A DNA stretch of 64,000 nucleotides. Source: Scytalidium lignicola (lineage: Eukaryota; Ascomycota; Leotiomycetes). Position numbers and translations under genes: made by a program. The stretch's first letter is position 1. Each line of letters starts with the position of its first letter. Positions 37,088-48,934 of this stretch are shown one piece after another. The notes below the pieces were generated by a model. It did not search any database. It saw nothing but the letters and a program-made list of their open reading frames with translations, and was not told where the DNA came from. The stretch covers positions 1 to 64,000 of the forward strand of contig NCSJ02000053.1 of the NCBI GenBank assembly GCA_002812745.2, given 5' to 3'.

Positions 37088-40000
37088 ATGGCACCTCACA
37101 AGCGCTTGAGACATGAGCCAGGGGAAGATGCGACTACTGAGTTGAGCGCAACATCTAGCCTTCACCAGGACCATGTGAGTTGCGAGTCTTTCGTGATCTA
37201 TATGATTCTTTTCTTATTCGCAGGTTCTCTTCTATGATTTTGTTACATGATTAATACCTTGCCTATCTTCACGTTTACTAATTCGGTTGCGTACAGCATC
37301 ATAAGAAGGTCCGATTATCTTCAGAGAATGACTCCGGAAAGCACCAGCGTCGGGATCGTAGTCCTTCAGCCTCAAGTGATGAAGAGATGGTAGAGCAAGA
37401 CACATTTGAAACAACCCTACAATCAAGCACTCAGTATGAAATTTTACGAGACGGCGATTTCGAGTATCTAAATAACCAAGACCTTGATGATCAGCTTGCC
37501 ACACAGAGAATACTTGCTCGAGGCCAAATTGGGGATAACCACCCGGCAGATAATGCTATAATTGAGGAGGTCACATGCATAAATTTTATGTGTCATGATA
37601 AGTTTCACGTCGTTTTGGGACCTTTGATCAATTTCATTGTTGGATGGAATGGGAGCGGTAAAAGTGCTGTTATGACGGCTATAACTCTCTGTCTAGGTGG
37701 AAAGGCGAGTTCAACCAATCGTGGGAGCAGCCTGAAGAGCTTAATTAAGGCGGGAAGGGACCAAGCAGTTTTAATTGTTCAATTAAAAAATGAAGGCCCC
37801 GATGCGTACCAGCCAGACCTTTATGGTAAATCAATCATTGTGGAGCGGCATTTTACAAAGAGTGGTGCGAGTGGTTTCAAGCTCAAGAATGCTGCTGGCC
37901 GTGTAGTTTCGACCAAAAAGGGCGACCTGGAGGATATTATCGAGTATTTCCAGATGCAAGTGGACAACCCCATGAACAATCTCAACCAAGATGCCGCCAA
38001 ATCATTCATTACCGCTTCAACGCCTTCTCAGAAATACCAATTCTTTGTTAAGGGTGTTCAACTCGAACAGCTAGATAATGACTATCGGCTGGTGTCAGAA
38101 ACTTGTGACAAGATAGACGCCAAGCTGTTTGATGCAAAAGAAGATATTAAAGCTCTTGCTAAAAATGCAGAACAAGCAAAGGCTAAGTGGAAGATAGCTC
38201 AACAGCATGAAGGATTAAGAAAAGCTGCTAAGAACTATGTAAGGCAGGCAGCTTGGTCTCAAGTCGAGGAGCAGGAGAAGCTATTGGAGGAACGTGAACA
38301 GGCAGTCAATGATGCACAAAAAAACATAGAGCAAGCGCAGAGTGAAATTGATGCCAAGGATCAGGTATACCAGCACGCAAACGCAGCCGTGGAGCATGCA
38401 ATGGAAGCCATTCGTTCACTCGAAGAAGAGGCAATCCCCCTCGAAGCTGTAGAAGCCGATGCTAAAGCTGCTTGCGATGCTAAAAGACTTGATGTTCAGA
38501 GGGCTGTGTCAGAGCGTACTGGAATATCGGAACATCTCACTGAAGCACGAAATAGACGACAGAAGTTCATAAAAGACATTGAGGCAGAGCAAAAGAAGAT
38601 AGAGGATATCAACGGTGGTGCACATGCTCGAAGACTTGCAGATCTAGAAGATGCTAGGGAACGTGCAAAGGAAGCGCAGGAAGCTCTTAACAGGCATACC
38701 GCGGAATTATCTACCCTACAGAAGAACCATCAGACTGCTTCCGATAATATTCGAAAAGCTGAAGGCCCTATAGCGGCAAAGAGAAACGAACTTGTTAGCG
38801 CTCAGAATCGTTTAGAGAGCTTGAAGACTGATCGAGGAAACGTGATGGCTGGATACGACTCAAAACTTCCACGACTATTGAACATGATACGAAATAGCAA
38901 TGACTTTCAGGAGAAGCCTGTGGGCCCTATAGGTTTGCATATTAAGCTGCTAAAGCCTATATGGTCTACCGTGATAGAAACCGCTTTGTCGAGGATGTCA
39001 TCCTCATTTATAGTGACTAGCAAAGCTGATTCCGTTCGACTTCAAAGGATGGCAAATCAAATAGGGATGAATGATCTGAACATTGTCATCGGCAATAACC
39101 AACCTCTCGACGTAACTGGCCATGAACCGGATCCCCATTATGATACCATTCTAAGGGTGCTTGATATCGATAATGACTTGGTCCAAAGGCAGTTGATTAT
39201 TGGACAGAATATCGAGCAGACATTATTAGTAGAAAACTCGAAGGATGCCTATAGGGTCATGTACCAAGGCCCGAAGCCAGTTAACGCCAAACAATGTTTT
39301 ACAATGCATCCAACCAAGCGGGGCTGGGGTCAGAGATATGGATATATAGGACGCAATCGGAATGAGGATATCGGCCCAGTAAAGCCTTTAGGTCGGGAAC
39401 CACGACTAAAGACCAACATTGAAAGTCAGATCGGTTTTCAGAAAGATACTGTAAATCAACTTGAGAGCGAACTGAAAGAGCTTGGGACAACGAAAGTCAG
39501 GTTACAACAGAACCTAAGGCAATGCGAGCAGGCTATCAGGCAGCACAAAAATGTCCTTCACCAACTGAATATCAAGAGCCAGGAAGCTGACGATCTTGTT
39601 GACCGCCGACAGGCCGACCTTGAGGACAATACCGTCTCAGATGGCCGTCTCGTTGGCCTAAAGCAACTTTTGAGCGATGCCGAGAAAGATAATGCAATAT
39701 ATGAGGAAAGCTATGTGAATGCAACTCTTGAGAGGGATAAGCTGAATGAAGCCTCCTTAGCATTAAAGAGGGTTCATGATGCCACAAAGGAGCAACTCGC
39801 AGATCATCTTGCAAAAATACAGAAGGCAAAACAAAAGCTCACTAACCGACAACAGGCTCGATCAATTGCCCTTCAAGAGAAGAATGCTGCTATTGGAGCC
39901 CTTGAAGATCTCAGAGCTGCGAAAGCCCATGCAGAACAGAGGCGAGATAGACAAGCTGTTCGTGTCGCAGAATTCACTGCTAGCGCATCGCAGATCTGCG

Positions 40001-40823
40001 AGAGAGTTCCTATTGATGAGGGCGAGACAGCAGCTAGTATCGACAAAAAGCTAGCTAGTTTGAAGGCACAAATTGCTTCATATAGCAAGAAACTAGGCGG
40101 TACAGACCAAGAGCTTAGTGCCGCTTATGAAAAGGCAGAGAGAGCCTATCAAACGGCAGAAGCGCACTATAAGAATTTGGTGGAGCTGCAAAGCCTACTC
40201 AAGTTCTCCTTCCTGGAGCGAATGAGCCAGTGGAGGCGGTTCCAGCGTTCCATATCTGCCAGCGCTCGGATGAACTTCAATTATCTGCTCAGCGAACGTG
40301 CGTTCCGAGGGAAGCTTATGATCGATCACAAGAACAAGACGCTTGATGTTCATGTTGAACCAGACGAGACAACGAAGAGTGGCAAAGGGCGCGTAGCCAA
40401 GACACTTTCAGGAGGAGAGAAGTCGTTTTCATCAATCTGCTTACTGCTTGCTCTGTGGGAGGCCATGGGTGCACCTCTACGGTGCTTGGATGAGTACGAT
40501 GTGTTTATGGACGATGTCAACCGTGATATCAGCACTAAAATGATTGTAAGACCGGGTTTTAAATATTCATTGACCACAGACGCATGCTAATGAGGAATAG
40601 ATCACCGGTGCACGACGCCAGGTAGGACGACAATTCATTCTCATTACACCCAAGGCTCTAGGTGCAGGTATTGCAGAAGGCGAAGCAGACGTGAAAACCA
40701 TTGTGTAAGTTTATATTCCCTCGCCTTGTTGCTCTTTGAATTTCATGCTCAAGCTAACGATGTTCCAGGTTGAGAGATCCACGTCAGAGACGTGTCGATG
40801 ATATGATGGAAGGAAATGATTAA
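37088..40823 (+). CDS. SMC6: SMC6, structural maintenance of chromosomes protein
   Basis: Exons 37088-37174, 37297-40545, 40601-40704 and 40769-40823 give 1,164 aa with consistent phases. After a short charged N-terminus comes ITCINFMCHDKF-type SMC6 opening (here VTCINFMCHDKFHV), Walker A GWNGSGKSAV near residue 145 and QLKNEGPDAYQ. Two long coiled-coil arms flank a hinge around residues 530-660. The ABC signature is LSGGEKSFSSICLLLALWEA near 1,065 and Walker B is PLRCLDEYDVFMDDVNR. The last exons give GRQFILITPKALG and end VDDMMEGND. With SMC5 and the NSE subunits it forms the complex acting in recombinational repair and resolution of replication intermediates. The short last exons were located by splice motifs and the conserved post-Walker-B sequence. 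Confidence 0.95.
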
Positions 40824-41144
40824 AGTCCTTTTTTATGTATAAATTCCGGGATTAATTTTTTGTTTTAAGCGTGAAAATTTGATTCTATTTCCAGATTTTT
40901 TTTTNGGGGCGGCCTGGTTGAAGGTGTATTATTTATGAGCAAAAGGTGTTACATGGCAGGCGTACCTAAATACCAGGAAGTTGTGGGGTGGTTGATATTG
41001 CTAGTTTTACAGGTTCTTTAGCTTTTTTTCCTTTTCTGCACAGGCCCGCAAGCCAATGGTGTAGAAGAGTAATAATATACAAGAGATACTTTATGTATCT
41101 AAAATATTTGGCCGTCTTTTTGACTTTGAATAAGTCTTAGGCCG

Positions 41145-42104
41145 TTAGATTCTCACCCCTTTACTCCGTAACACATTAATCCCCGCATGCGTAGTAAACC
41201 CAACCCACTTCCCAAGTCCACCAACCGCCTGGCCCACAGCCTTGGCATCTTCTAGCCTGCGGTCCAGGAAGTCGCTCGTGTCCTTGAAGCCAGGAGACTT
41301 GTCGGTCGTCATATGAAGCTCGGTGGCGGCATAGATGGCGGAGAGAGAAGCGCGCTTGGTGTACCAGCTGGTATCCACGGAAGTGTCTCCGGCGAGGAAC
41401 CAAATTTCGTCAGCGAGGGAGGCTAATTCCTTGGTGGCGGTTGGTACGTTGGAAAGTTGGGCCATGAGGGCTAGTGCCTATTTTTATTTTCTCCCAGTTT
41501 AGCTAAATATTATTTTTAAATCCTTCTTAAGTGTATTCATAAATTTTTGTTTTTGTTTTTATTTTCTTTTGNTTTTTTTGTTTTTGCAATTGCTAGACGT
41601 AGAAGAAAACAAATTGGTGGTGGAAAGATTGCCAATGGTTTTCTGCTTTATTTTGAACCTTACCTCTTGCCATCTATGTATAACCTCCTTATTTCCCATC
41701 AACCGCTGCCACGCCAATGCCCTGACCTTGGCACTGATTCCTAGCTGTCTCTGGTCTGGATTAGCCGTCTCGAGGAGATCTCTGTGTTGTGCGAGCGCAA
41801 GGCGTTGCGTCACGAGATGGTAGTGGACGAGGCTGAAAGCACCCATGGGGAAGAGATTGGTCGAGGCATCGATGTAGCCGGCATCTTTTGCACCGAGAGA
41901 TAGAGAGGTGAGGGTGAAGCCGTGAGAGGGGACATAAGGCAGTGCAGAAGAGAGAATGGTGGTCTCGGTGGGAGTAAATGGGCCTGAGGGTGGGGGATGG
42001 TCGTTGGAATGGTACAGCCTGGTAGCGAAGGCGAGAGTTGGAGTTGGAGTTGGCGAGGCGTATTTGGCAGGCCGGAGCCGTAATACCCGTGCCTTGGAGG
42101 CCAT
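41145..42104 (-). CDS. COQ9: COQ9, ubiquinone biosynthesis protein
   Basis: Exons 42104-41664 and 41477-41145 give 257 aa. The first 30 residues are basic and hydroxylated with RLYHS, a probable mitochondrial targeting sequence. The COQ9 domain contains ILSSALPYVPSHGFTLTSLS, GYIDASTNLFPMGAFSLVHY, VRALAWQRLMGNKEVIHRWQE and, after the intron, SLADEIWFLAGDTSVDTSWYT and RASLSAIYAATELHMTTD. COQ9 is a TetR-fold lipid-binding protein on the inner mitochondrial membrane that presents the ubiquinone precursor to COQ7. A second Met four codons upstream (42,116) is possible. The N at 41,572 lies in the intron. Confidence 0.93.
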
Positions 42105-45100
42105 GTTCTGGTCCAATCTGGGGAGATCTAGGTTGAGAAGACCGTTCGTCTCAAGTTCAACAATGGATCAGCACTGTTCGAATTACTCGGCGTAGTAACA
42201 ATTATGGTGCTACACAGCTACGGTACGGGTGTGCCCCGAGCGCTTGGACGCGGGACGGGAATAACGTTGGACCGGGCTTAAGGAGAAAACGCACAGCACC
42301 CGCGACCCCGCAAGATCAACCCGCAGAGCCTCTCCAGTACGGAGTCACCGCCGTGGTGGTTCTCAAGGAGATGGATAAAAGGGAGAAATTGGAACTGGAA
42401 CTTAAGGGGAAATTAAAAAGAAGGAAAGACCAGAAGCAAGCTAGAAAGGCATATCTTCATGTGCCTAGTTCTTCAGCGCTCTCCCCGATCGACCGGAATT
42501 ATGAGCGAAGATAGATGGTTTGTTACTGCACGCAACGGACTGCAGGGAGCAAAGATTTTCTACGCAGCGATTTCCAGGCATTGCTGCGGCCCGTTCGTCC
42601 GCTGTTGCATAGGGATAATGCAGTAGTGGGCTGATGGGTCTGGTCAGAGTCAGTTTCTGAGAGAAGACCTTCTCTGCTGCAATTATCCTGGAAAACTTCT
42701 GTACCATAACCCTTGTGATTTACGGCAGAGAAGACGAAAAAGTCAGTCAAATGGTTTCCTGTTGCCTTTCCATGGGGCGGCCTCTCTACAGCCACCTTAC
42801 TGCCACTGGTTTGCTGTGAACGTCTTGATAATCAGTGAGGGGAGGGTGCTGGCTGGATCGTCGCAGCAGTGGAACCTTGGGATGGCTCCAGTGCTGTAGT
42901 ACTGCTGCTGCCGAATTTTCTTGCTTTCGGCACAGACGTTTGCAAGGTGGAAATACAGTACAGAAGTACCAAGCGTCCGGCTCCATTACGCTCTCCATCC
43001 TCGCTGGCTATTCTTGGGGAGTGCTTGGTGATGGATGACGATATGGGACTCGAATGCGCGTAAACCCACCAATGGTCCATCTAGACACGCTCCTCTGCAA
43101 GCCATTGGACGCTCCCAGCATCGTACGCTCGCACCGATAACAAAGCCCCTCCTCTCATTTGGCCTCTTTTACCACAAACGGATGGAATTAATCAGGGGCG
43201 GGGCGGGCGCAATTTACGCTGGTACATATTTTAATAAGAAGTCGGTCAGAGCTGCATCGCGGCGGTTGTCCCCGTAGGATTCCCAGCGTCCTGCATGCAT
43301 CGCGTCGGCTCGATTGGGTCTCTCACATGCGGCCCAGCCGGGCTAGCTCTGTTGGAATATCATCCGTTCTGTTGGATCCAAACTTTTTCCCCCTCTCCTA
43401 CAATCCCACCAGAGCTCTCTCTTCGCAGCAAGGATCTGCGCAAAACAACGCAGGTCTGTGGACGTTGCAGCAACTCGATTTGGCGTCCAGTTTCCTCTAC
43501 CACAGTTTGCTTGCTGCGTCTGCTGCATCCCGACCGTTCGGGCCGTGCAGCTCAAACTGCCCGAGCCGTATCAGGGCAGCCGGGTGCTGTATGTAAGTGT
43601 CCAGGACGTGCGTCTCTGCAGCTGCAGGTCATCCCGGACTGAGCAGCTGCTCTTTGTCTCTCTCGCTGGGCGCCTGCCTTACTACAGCATATTATGCTTC
43701 TGTAGCCGGTCACATAGGTGTACTGTACATTCCCGGGTTTTGGTCCTGAGCTTGGAGGCTAATTCTCTTGACACATATGCAGAATTAAAGTGGTGGGTTT
43801 TCCCTCTATTATGCTCCTTGTTACGTAGTGGCAGACTGAATTGGTAGGAGAACAGGCCTCGAACGGGCATCCTGTAGTCAATTGCGACATCGCCCTTGGT
43901 TTTCCCCTCCCAGAACTAAATTTTTTGCTTCGGTCAAATGCAGAGCCATTTGAGCGGCTATCATGGATGCTGCTATGTCAGGAGACTGCCATAGAGATAA
44001 GGTGCCTGACCAGCCTTCTATCTGTACAGTAGTGTGCTCCTGGTGCAGATCACCAACACGTCTTTTCGGCGAGCGGTCTTCTTCTAGACATTCTGTGGAG
44101 GGAAACACTAGAAACGAGGGGGCCCAAAAAAGGATCTTGAAATAGTGGAGCATCGAGGTACTTACTGTATTATCAGGCATTTATTCGAGCTGCATACCAC
44201 ACCTCCTGGACGGCCGCTTCAAACTCACCCAGGGATCGGGGGCTTGCTGCTGCAGGCCTAGGTCTCTTTCAGCGGGTGTTCTGTTCGCGGGTACTTGCAG
44301 GCTGTAACCCACACAGCATCTTTTATTCTCTTTACGAAATGCCTGGCGGGGTCTCCTTGCATGACTGCTTGTATACGAGTCCTGCACCCACCACACTGCT
44401 TACCCGTACTGCATAGCGCCAATTGATGCGCTGAAATAGTGTGCTGGGCGCAACTGTCTGGTTACGGTAGATGAGGGGCATCGACGCGGTGTCCCAGGCC
44501 TGATAACAATATACTGTTAACATGGAGAGCATCTGTGCTGTCGCACTAATCGCCAAGGAGTAGAAGGCACTTGAAAGAGGCTTACCTTGATATTATTTGT
44601 CTCCCTTACTTCTAACACACCTCCAAGCCTATGGCCAGGAGGCAGAACACCCCTCCATATGAAGTCTCTCGCGGGGATATTGGATCCCCAGGCACCATCC
44701 GTACAGGATGCAAGTGAAATCTCTCCGTAGGACGAGAGGCCCCGCCATCCTACAGCCTGCTGCTGGGGCGGCACTTTTCGGCTTAATTGATGAGACGTGA
44801 TAGCTCAGGGCCAGGTGATAGCTCCGGGTGATGGCTGCTGAGCGGTTAGAGCATGCCGACTGGCTGAGGGGAGACAGGCAGCGCACCACCATCATGATAA
44901 TTTTATTATGGAGATATTTTTTTTTTCTGTTCTGGAGCCTCCACTTCCAACGACGACAAGGCAACTCTAGCACCACCGAAGCTGTGCGAATGGCTGCCTC
45001 GTTTTGCCTTTTATCCAGTGGTTGATTTGGTGATGGTAGTGTTGGAGTTGGAGTTGGTCATGGCATTGGTATTGGCGTTGATGGGTATTCCATACATTGG

Positions 45101-45805
45101 GTAGCACTAGAACTCCAGCTGAAGCTACGTTAAAAGTAGAGCAGCAGATGAAGCTGGCATTGATGCTGGCGCTTGTTTGTAACTGGCAACTTTGCAACTT
45201 GCCAATTGGCACTGTAGCGTTAGGAAGTACTGTTGAGGAAAGGCATTATCGACTTGTTTGCACCGTCCCCGTACACGAGCTGCGATTGACGGTTGAGAGG
45301 CCCAGCACGCGGATTGTTTACTGTAATACGGTAGCTTACAACTCTAACGGTGCCTCCGTAAGTTATCAGCCTCAACACTGCGGCGCACAGCGCAGTACGA
45401 GTCTTGGCCGCTGCTTGTGCAACTGAAAATTACCTGGCCTAGGACTTGGGGCGTGTGTAGTACGGTACTCAGTCCTGTAGTAATACTAATACAGTAGCAA
45501 TAATAATCATAATAACTTACGGCAGTAATTAATTAAGAGAAAGCTCTGTCTGGGCTGGCGCAAAGAAAGAAGGAAACAAGCCAAGCACGGGCAAACGGCA
45601 ACAAGTACCAAGTACGGAAGTACCTTTTCCCATGTCACTCTCCTCCTACCAGTGACTGGCCCCTTCGCGTTTTCGGCTGCGCTCGACGGCCTCCACCACT
45701 CTTCCAGCTTCCCTGTCACCAGAAGCTTTCTTCTGCCTCCTCCTAGCTGCGAAAAACTGCACCTCCCTCCTTTCTCCCCCATCCCCACTCAACCCTCCTT
45801 CCACA

Positions 45806-45892
45806 TCGATACACACACACTCACACAATCACTCTCTCCCTCACACTCGCACACACACACGCGCGCGCACACACTCACACACTCACACACGC
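45806..45892. repeat. CA-rich microsatellite
   Basis: Alternating CA/CACT tract with an internal CGCGCG segment, interrupted by a short CTCTCTCC stretch. Simple sequence in the leader region of the RRM gene. Confidence 0.85.
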
Positions 45893-46020
45893 CCTCGCCG
45901 ACCTCCCCGATTCTGTGTTAGTCACCTCGACACCTTTCTCTGAAAGCCCTGGTTGGACCAGCAGCCATCAATCACCACTCCAGAGAAGGACCTGCTGCGA
46001 CTCTGCAACCCACCCCACTA

Positions 46021-46085
46021 CTGTGCTGCTGCTGCTGCTGCTGCTGTTGTTGCTCCTGCTGCTGCTACTACTCCAGCTGCTGCAA
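46021..46085. repeat. CTG/GCT trinucleotide repeat
   Basis: Imperfect run of CTG with TTG, CTC and CTA variants. It creates long Leu or Ala runs in two frames, which I treat as spurious. Confidence 0.85.
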
Positions 46086-46876
46086 CTACGGAAGCCTTCA
46101 CGACAAGAAAGAAAACCCAGCCTGCCGTTATCCAGAAGCTGGCTTTGCTGGTAAGGTCACACCCCTCATTAATCACTCAATCACTCAATCACCCTCACCT
46201 TGCAACCCTCGAACCCTTTTCTTACCTTCCGGCGCCACACGCGCCGCGCTCCAGCTGCTGCTGCGTCGTGGTGCGGAAGAGAGCGCGCGCGCAGAAACCC
46301 AGCAGGGCCTGCATCTCTCTCTGATCGGGTCCCCTGGTTGTTCCTGTAATGACTCGACTGACGTGCGTGGTGCTGTGCTGACTCCGAAATCTCTACTACA
46401 GTAAATTAGTGCAAGGACTATCTGCGCGCCCATCCCCCGGTGCTCCGCTCCGTTCGTCATAGCCGGCACATCACATCACATACCACCAGAAAAAGTTGAC
46501 CAAGGAAAAAAAGCTCGCCCTTTTTCTCCTCTCATACGCGAAAGAGAGNAAAAAAAAAATTTCCTGACCTGTCCTGACTTGTCCCCCTTCACGCTGTGTT
46601 ACTGTATAACCTTCTGCAACGCTTTTCCTGACTGGGCTCCTTGCCGACCCAAATCGCAGTCTCGTGCTTCGCCCGCCCAAACCGGTGCCATCTCGACTGC
46701 TCATTCGTCATCCGAGATCCATAGAATCACACGGCTCTGCATCCAGATCCTTGCGCTGGTTTTGACGGCTACTTCGAAATCCGCCTTCTCGTGCAGCTCT
46801 AGCATCGAGGGCAACCCTCTTGTCAACCCATAAAGCCTCTAAGGACCTTATCCACCGCGGGTAACATCACAGCACC

Positions 46877-48650
46877 ATGGGTATGTCGTTTCTCCCCCCT
46901 CCCCAGGACTGCCCAATAGCCTTGGCTTGTCCGCTGCTCGGGTCCATTCACTGCCTCTCCATCCTCCATTCACTGCGGCGAGAGTTGAACCTCTTCTCCA
47001 TTTAACTCTTCTCCGCCATCGTTCTCAAGACTTCCCATACCCAAAGACTGCCAGGGAGCTCTTTTCTAACTTTTGTGTTCCAACCTAGCAGCTGATACTG
47101 GTGATACCTATCGCCCTGTAAGTTCAATGCGCGCGTGAAGCGTTTCTTTCTATCTCTCCTTCTACCTTGATATATATATCTACATCTCTATATNAAAAAA
47201 AGGAAACACAAACCAGAAACCCGGCTACCCAGAAGCTGGGCGTAGGCATCTTTAGGACTAGCCGTTCTGTCCAGCCTTACGGGCCGTGCACCTACCCTCC
47301 TCTATCTTAGTCCCTGGCGTTGCCACCGGCTGGGAAAAGAGAACCATAGTGAGAATCTCACGTCCCGAGGCGTAAGGGAACGCTGAAAGGGCGCCTCTGC
47401 CAGGCCTCTGGATTTCTCTCCAACGAAAACCCAGCCGCAACTTCGCTTCATCAGCCGATCTCTGGTGTTCCCCCTTTGCCCCATCCCCCACACAGCTCTC
47501 TCAGAGATATTCCCACTTCCCCTTCCGTTCCTTACTTCCTTCCAATTCCTCAAGCATCAAGCCTTCTTGATGGTTGGAACAGATACTTACATTCCGCAGC
47601 GCGAGAGATCTCGCTCTCCTCGTCGTCGTTCTCGCAGCCCAGGTCGCTCGACTCGTCGCCGTTCATACTCTCCCCGTAGCCGCTCTCGCAGCCGGGACGA
47701 TCATCGTAGAAACGATCGCAGATCTCGTTCTCCAATGTCAGGCGCAGGTGCCGGTGGAGGAGCCTCGGGCGGCTCGGGCTATGGTGGTGCTGCTCCTCCA
47801 AGGTCCTACGAGGAGCGTGCTGCTGCCAGAGAGCAGATGATGTCCAACATTCGAGAGTCCTCCCAACAGGACCGACGTGTTTATGTCGGCAACTTGTCCT
47901 ATGATGTGAAGTGGCATCATCTCAAGGACTTCATGAGATCCGGTTAGTCTGTACAGGAGCTTGGCAGNTTTTTTTGTTTTGTTTGTTTCTGCTCCAAAAA
48001 AATGGTTGGAATGGCTTAGCTAACTCGGAGTGTGTGACGTGAATTGTAGCCGGAGAAGTCGTGTTCGCTGATGTGTTGTTGCTTCCCAATGGAATGTCGA
48101 AGGTGGGCGCCTATACGTAGCTGGCTTTTTCGAGTTTTTCTTTTTCTTTTCTAGACTTTGAGGGAATGTTGGATTGACGGATTGGGACGTTGTTCCGTGG
48201 GTTATGTAGGGATGCGGGTGAGTACTACCTACCTTTACCGTTCGCGATACACCAAATATAAGTATTAACGTTTTATTTTAGCATTGTAGAATATGCTACG
48301 AGGGAACAAGCTCAACAGGCAATCACCACTCTCAGTAACCAGAATTTGATGGGAAGATTAGTTTATGTCCGAGAAGTAAGGCCCCGACTTCCTCTGGTCT
48401 TCAATACACAATCTAACTTATCCCGTTTTACTTATGACAGGACCGAGAGGCTGAGCCTCGTTTTACCGGCCCATCTACAGGTGGCCGAGGTGGTTATGAT
48501 GGAGCAATGGGAGGCCGCGGCGGCTTTGGCGGCGGCGGTGGATACGGAGGTCCCATGGGTGGGTTGAGCACTCCTAAAACCCACCCATGGGGCTCCAGTG
48601 GGTGGGTTTCCTATTTGGGAAAAACCCCATGGGTGGAGGTGGATACCTAG
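46877..48650 (+). pseudogene. SR-rich RRM RNA-binding protein (Gbp2/Hrb1-like), truncated by a transposon
   Basis: Seven exons fit with exact phase: 46877-46880, 47092-47117, 47600-47942, 48050-48102, 48210-48217, 48282-48375 and 48441-48650, giving 245 aa as it stands. The N-terminus MADTGDTYRP leads into an Arg/Ser domain (RERSRSPRRRSRSPGRSTRR), then one complete RRM with RNP2 RVYVGNLSYDV and RNP1-like [14 protein letters not shown] Gly-rich linker [21 protein letters not shown] follows. Fungal shuttling mRNA-export/SR-like proteins of this type have further RRMs after such a linker, but here the frame runs into the inverted repeat of the AT-rich element and ends at 48,650 with about 30 transposon-derived residues. 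Exon 5 is only 8 nt (GGATGCGG). The missing 3' half is not found up to 64,000. Confidence 0.82.
48552..48591. repeat. Hairpin at the left boundary of the element
   Basis: CCCATGGGTGGGTT (48552-48565) is perfectly complementary to AACCCACCCATGGG (48578-48591) with a 12-base loop. The left arm lies in what reads as RRM coding sequence (GPMGG) and the right arm in the transposon end. Either the element begins at 48,552 or the insertion site itself was complementary to the terminus. Confidence 0.8.
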
Positions 48651-48934
48651 TGGGCACCCATTAAACCTAGTCATGTGGAGTATAATGTACAAAATGCATA
48701 ATATATGTATAAATCCTATTATGTAGTATATGATAATCTTAAATGATTTGAGATTGTAAGTATTATTATAAAAATTACTATAATTACAATAATAGTTTAT
48801 TAGTTTCATTATAGTCAAGATTATTATAGTTTTAATTTAATGTCAATTTTGTTAATAACAAGAATGCTTGTTAATTGTCCTTGGATTTTCAAATAACTCT
48901 TAAATCTTCTATTAATTATTATTGAAGTAATAAT

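Larger units (their letters stand above)
42105..46876. other. 4.8 kb non-coding stretch upstream of the RRM gene
   Basis: No frame here shows a motif or a supported splice structure; overlapping frames of 60-160 aa on both strands look accidental. The right part (45,600-46,870) is pyrimidine-rich with microsatellites and one N (46,550) and is probably a long promoter and 5' leader of the SR/RRM gene. A long non-coding RNA is possible but not supported. Confidence 0.5.

Noticed and set aside
45806..45892. Z-DNA or regulatory element at the CA/CG tract
   Set aside because: Only simple-sequence composition is visible; no evidence for function.
42465..46704. Many 60-160 aa frames upstream of the RRM gene
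   Set aside because: They overlap each other on both strands, contain microsatellite-derived Leu/Ala runs, and show neither domains nor splice-linked extensions.
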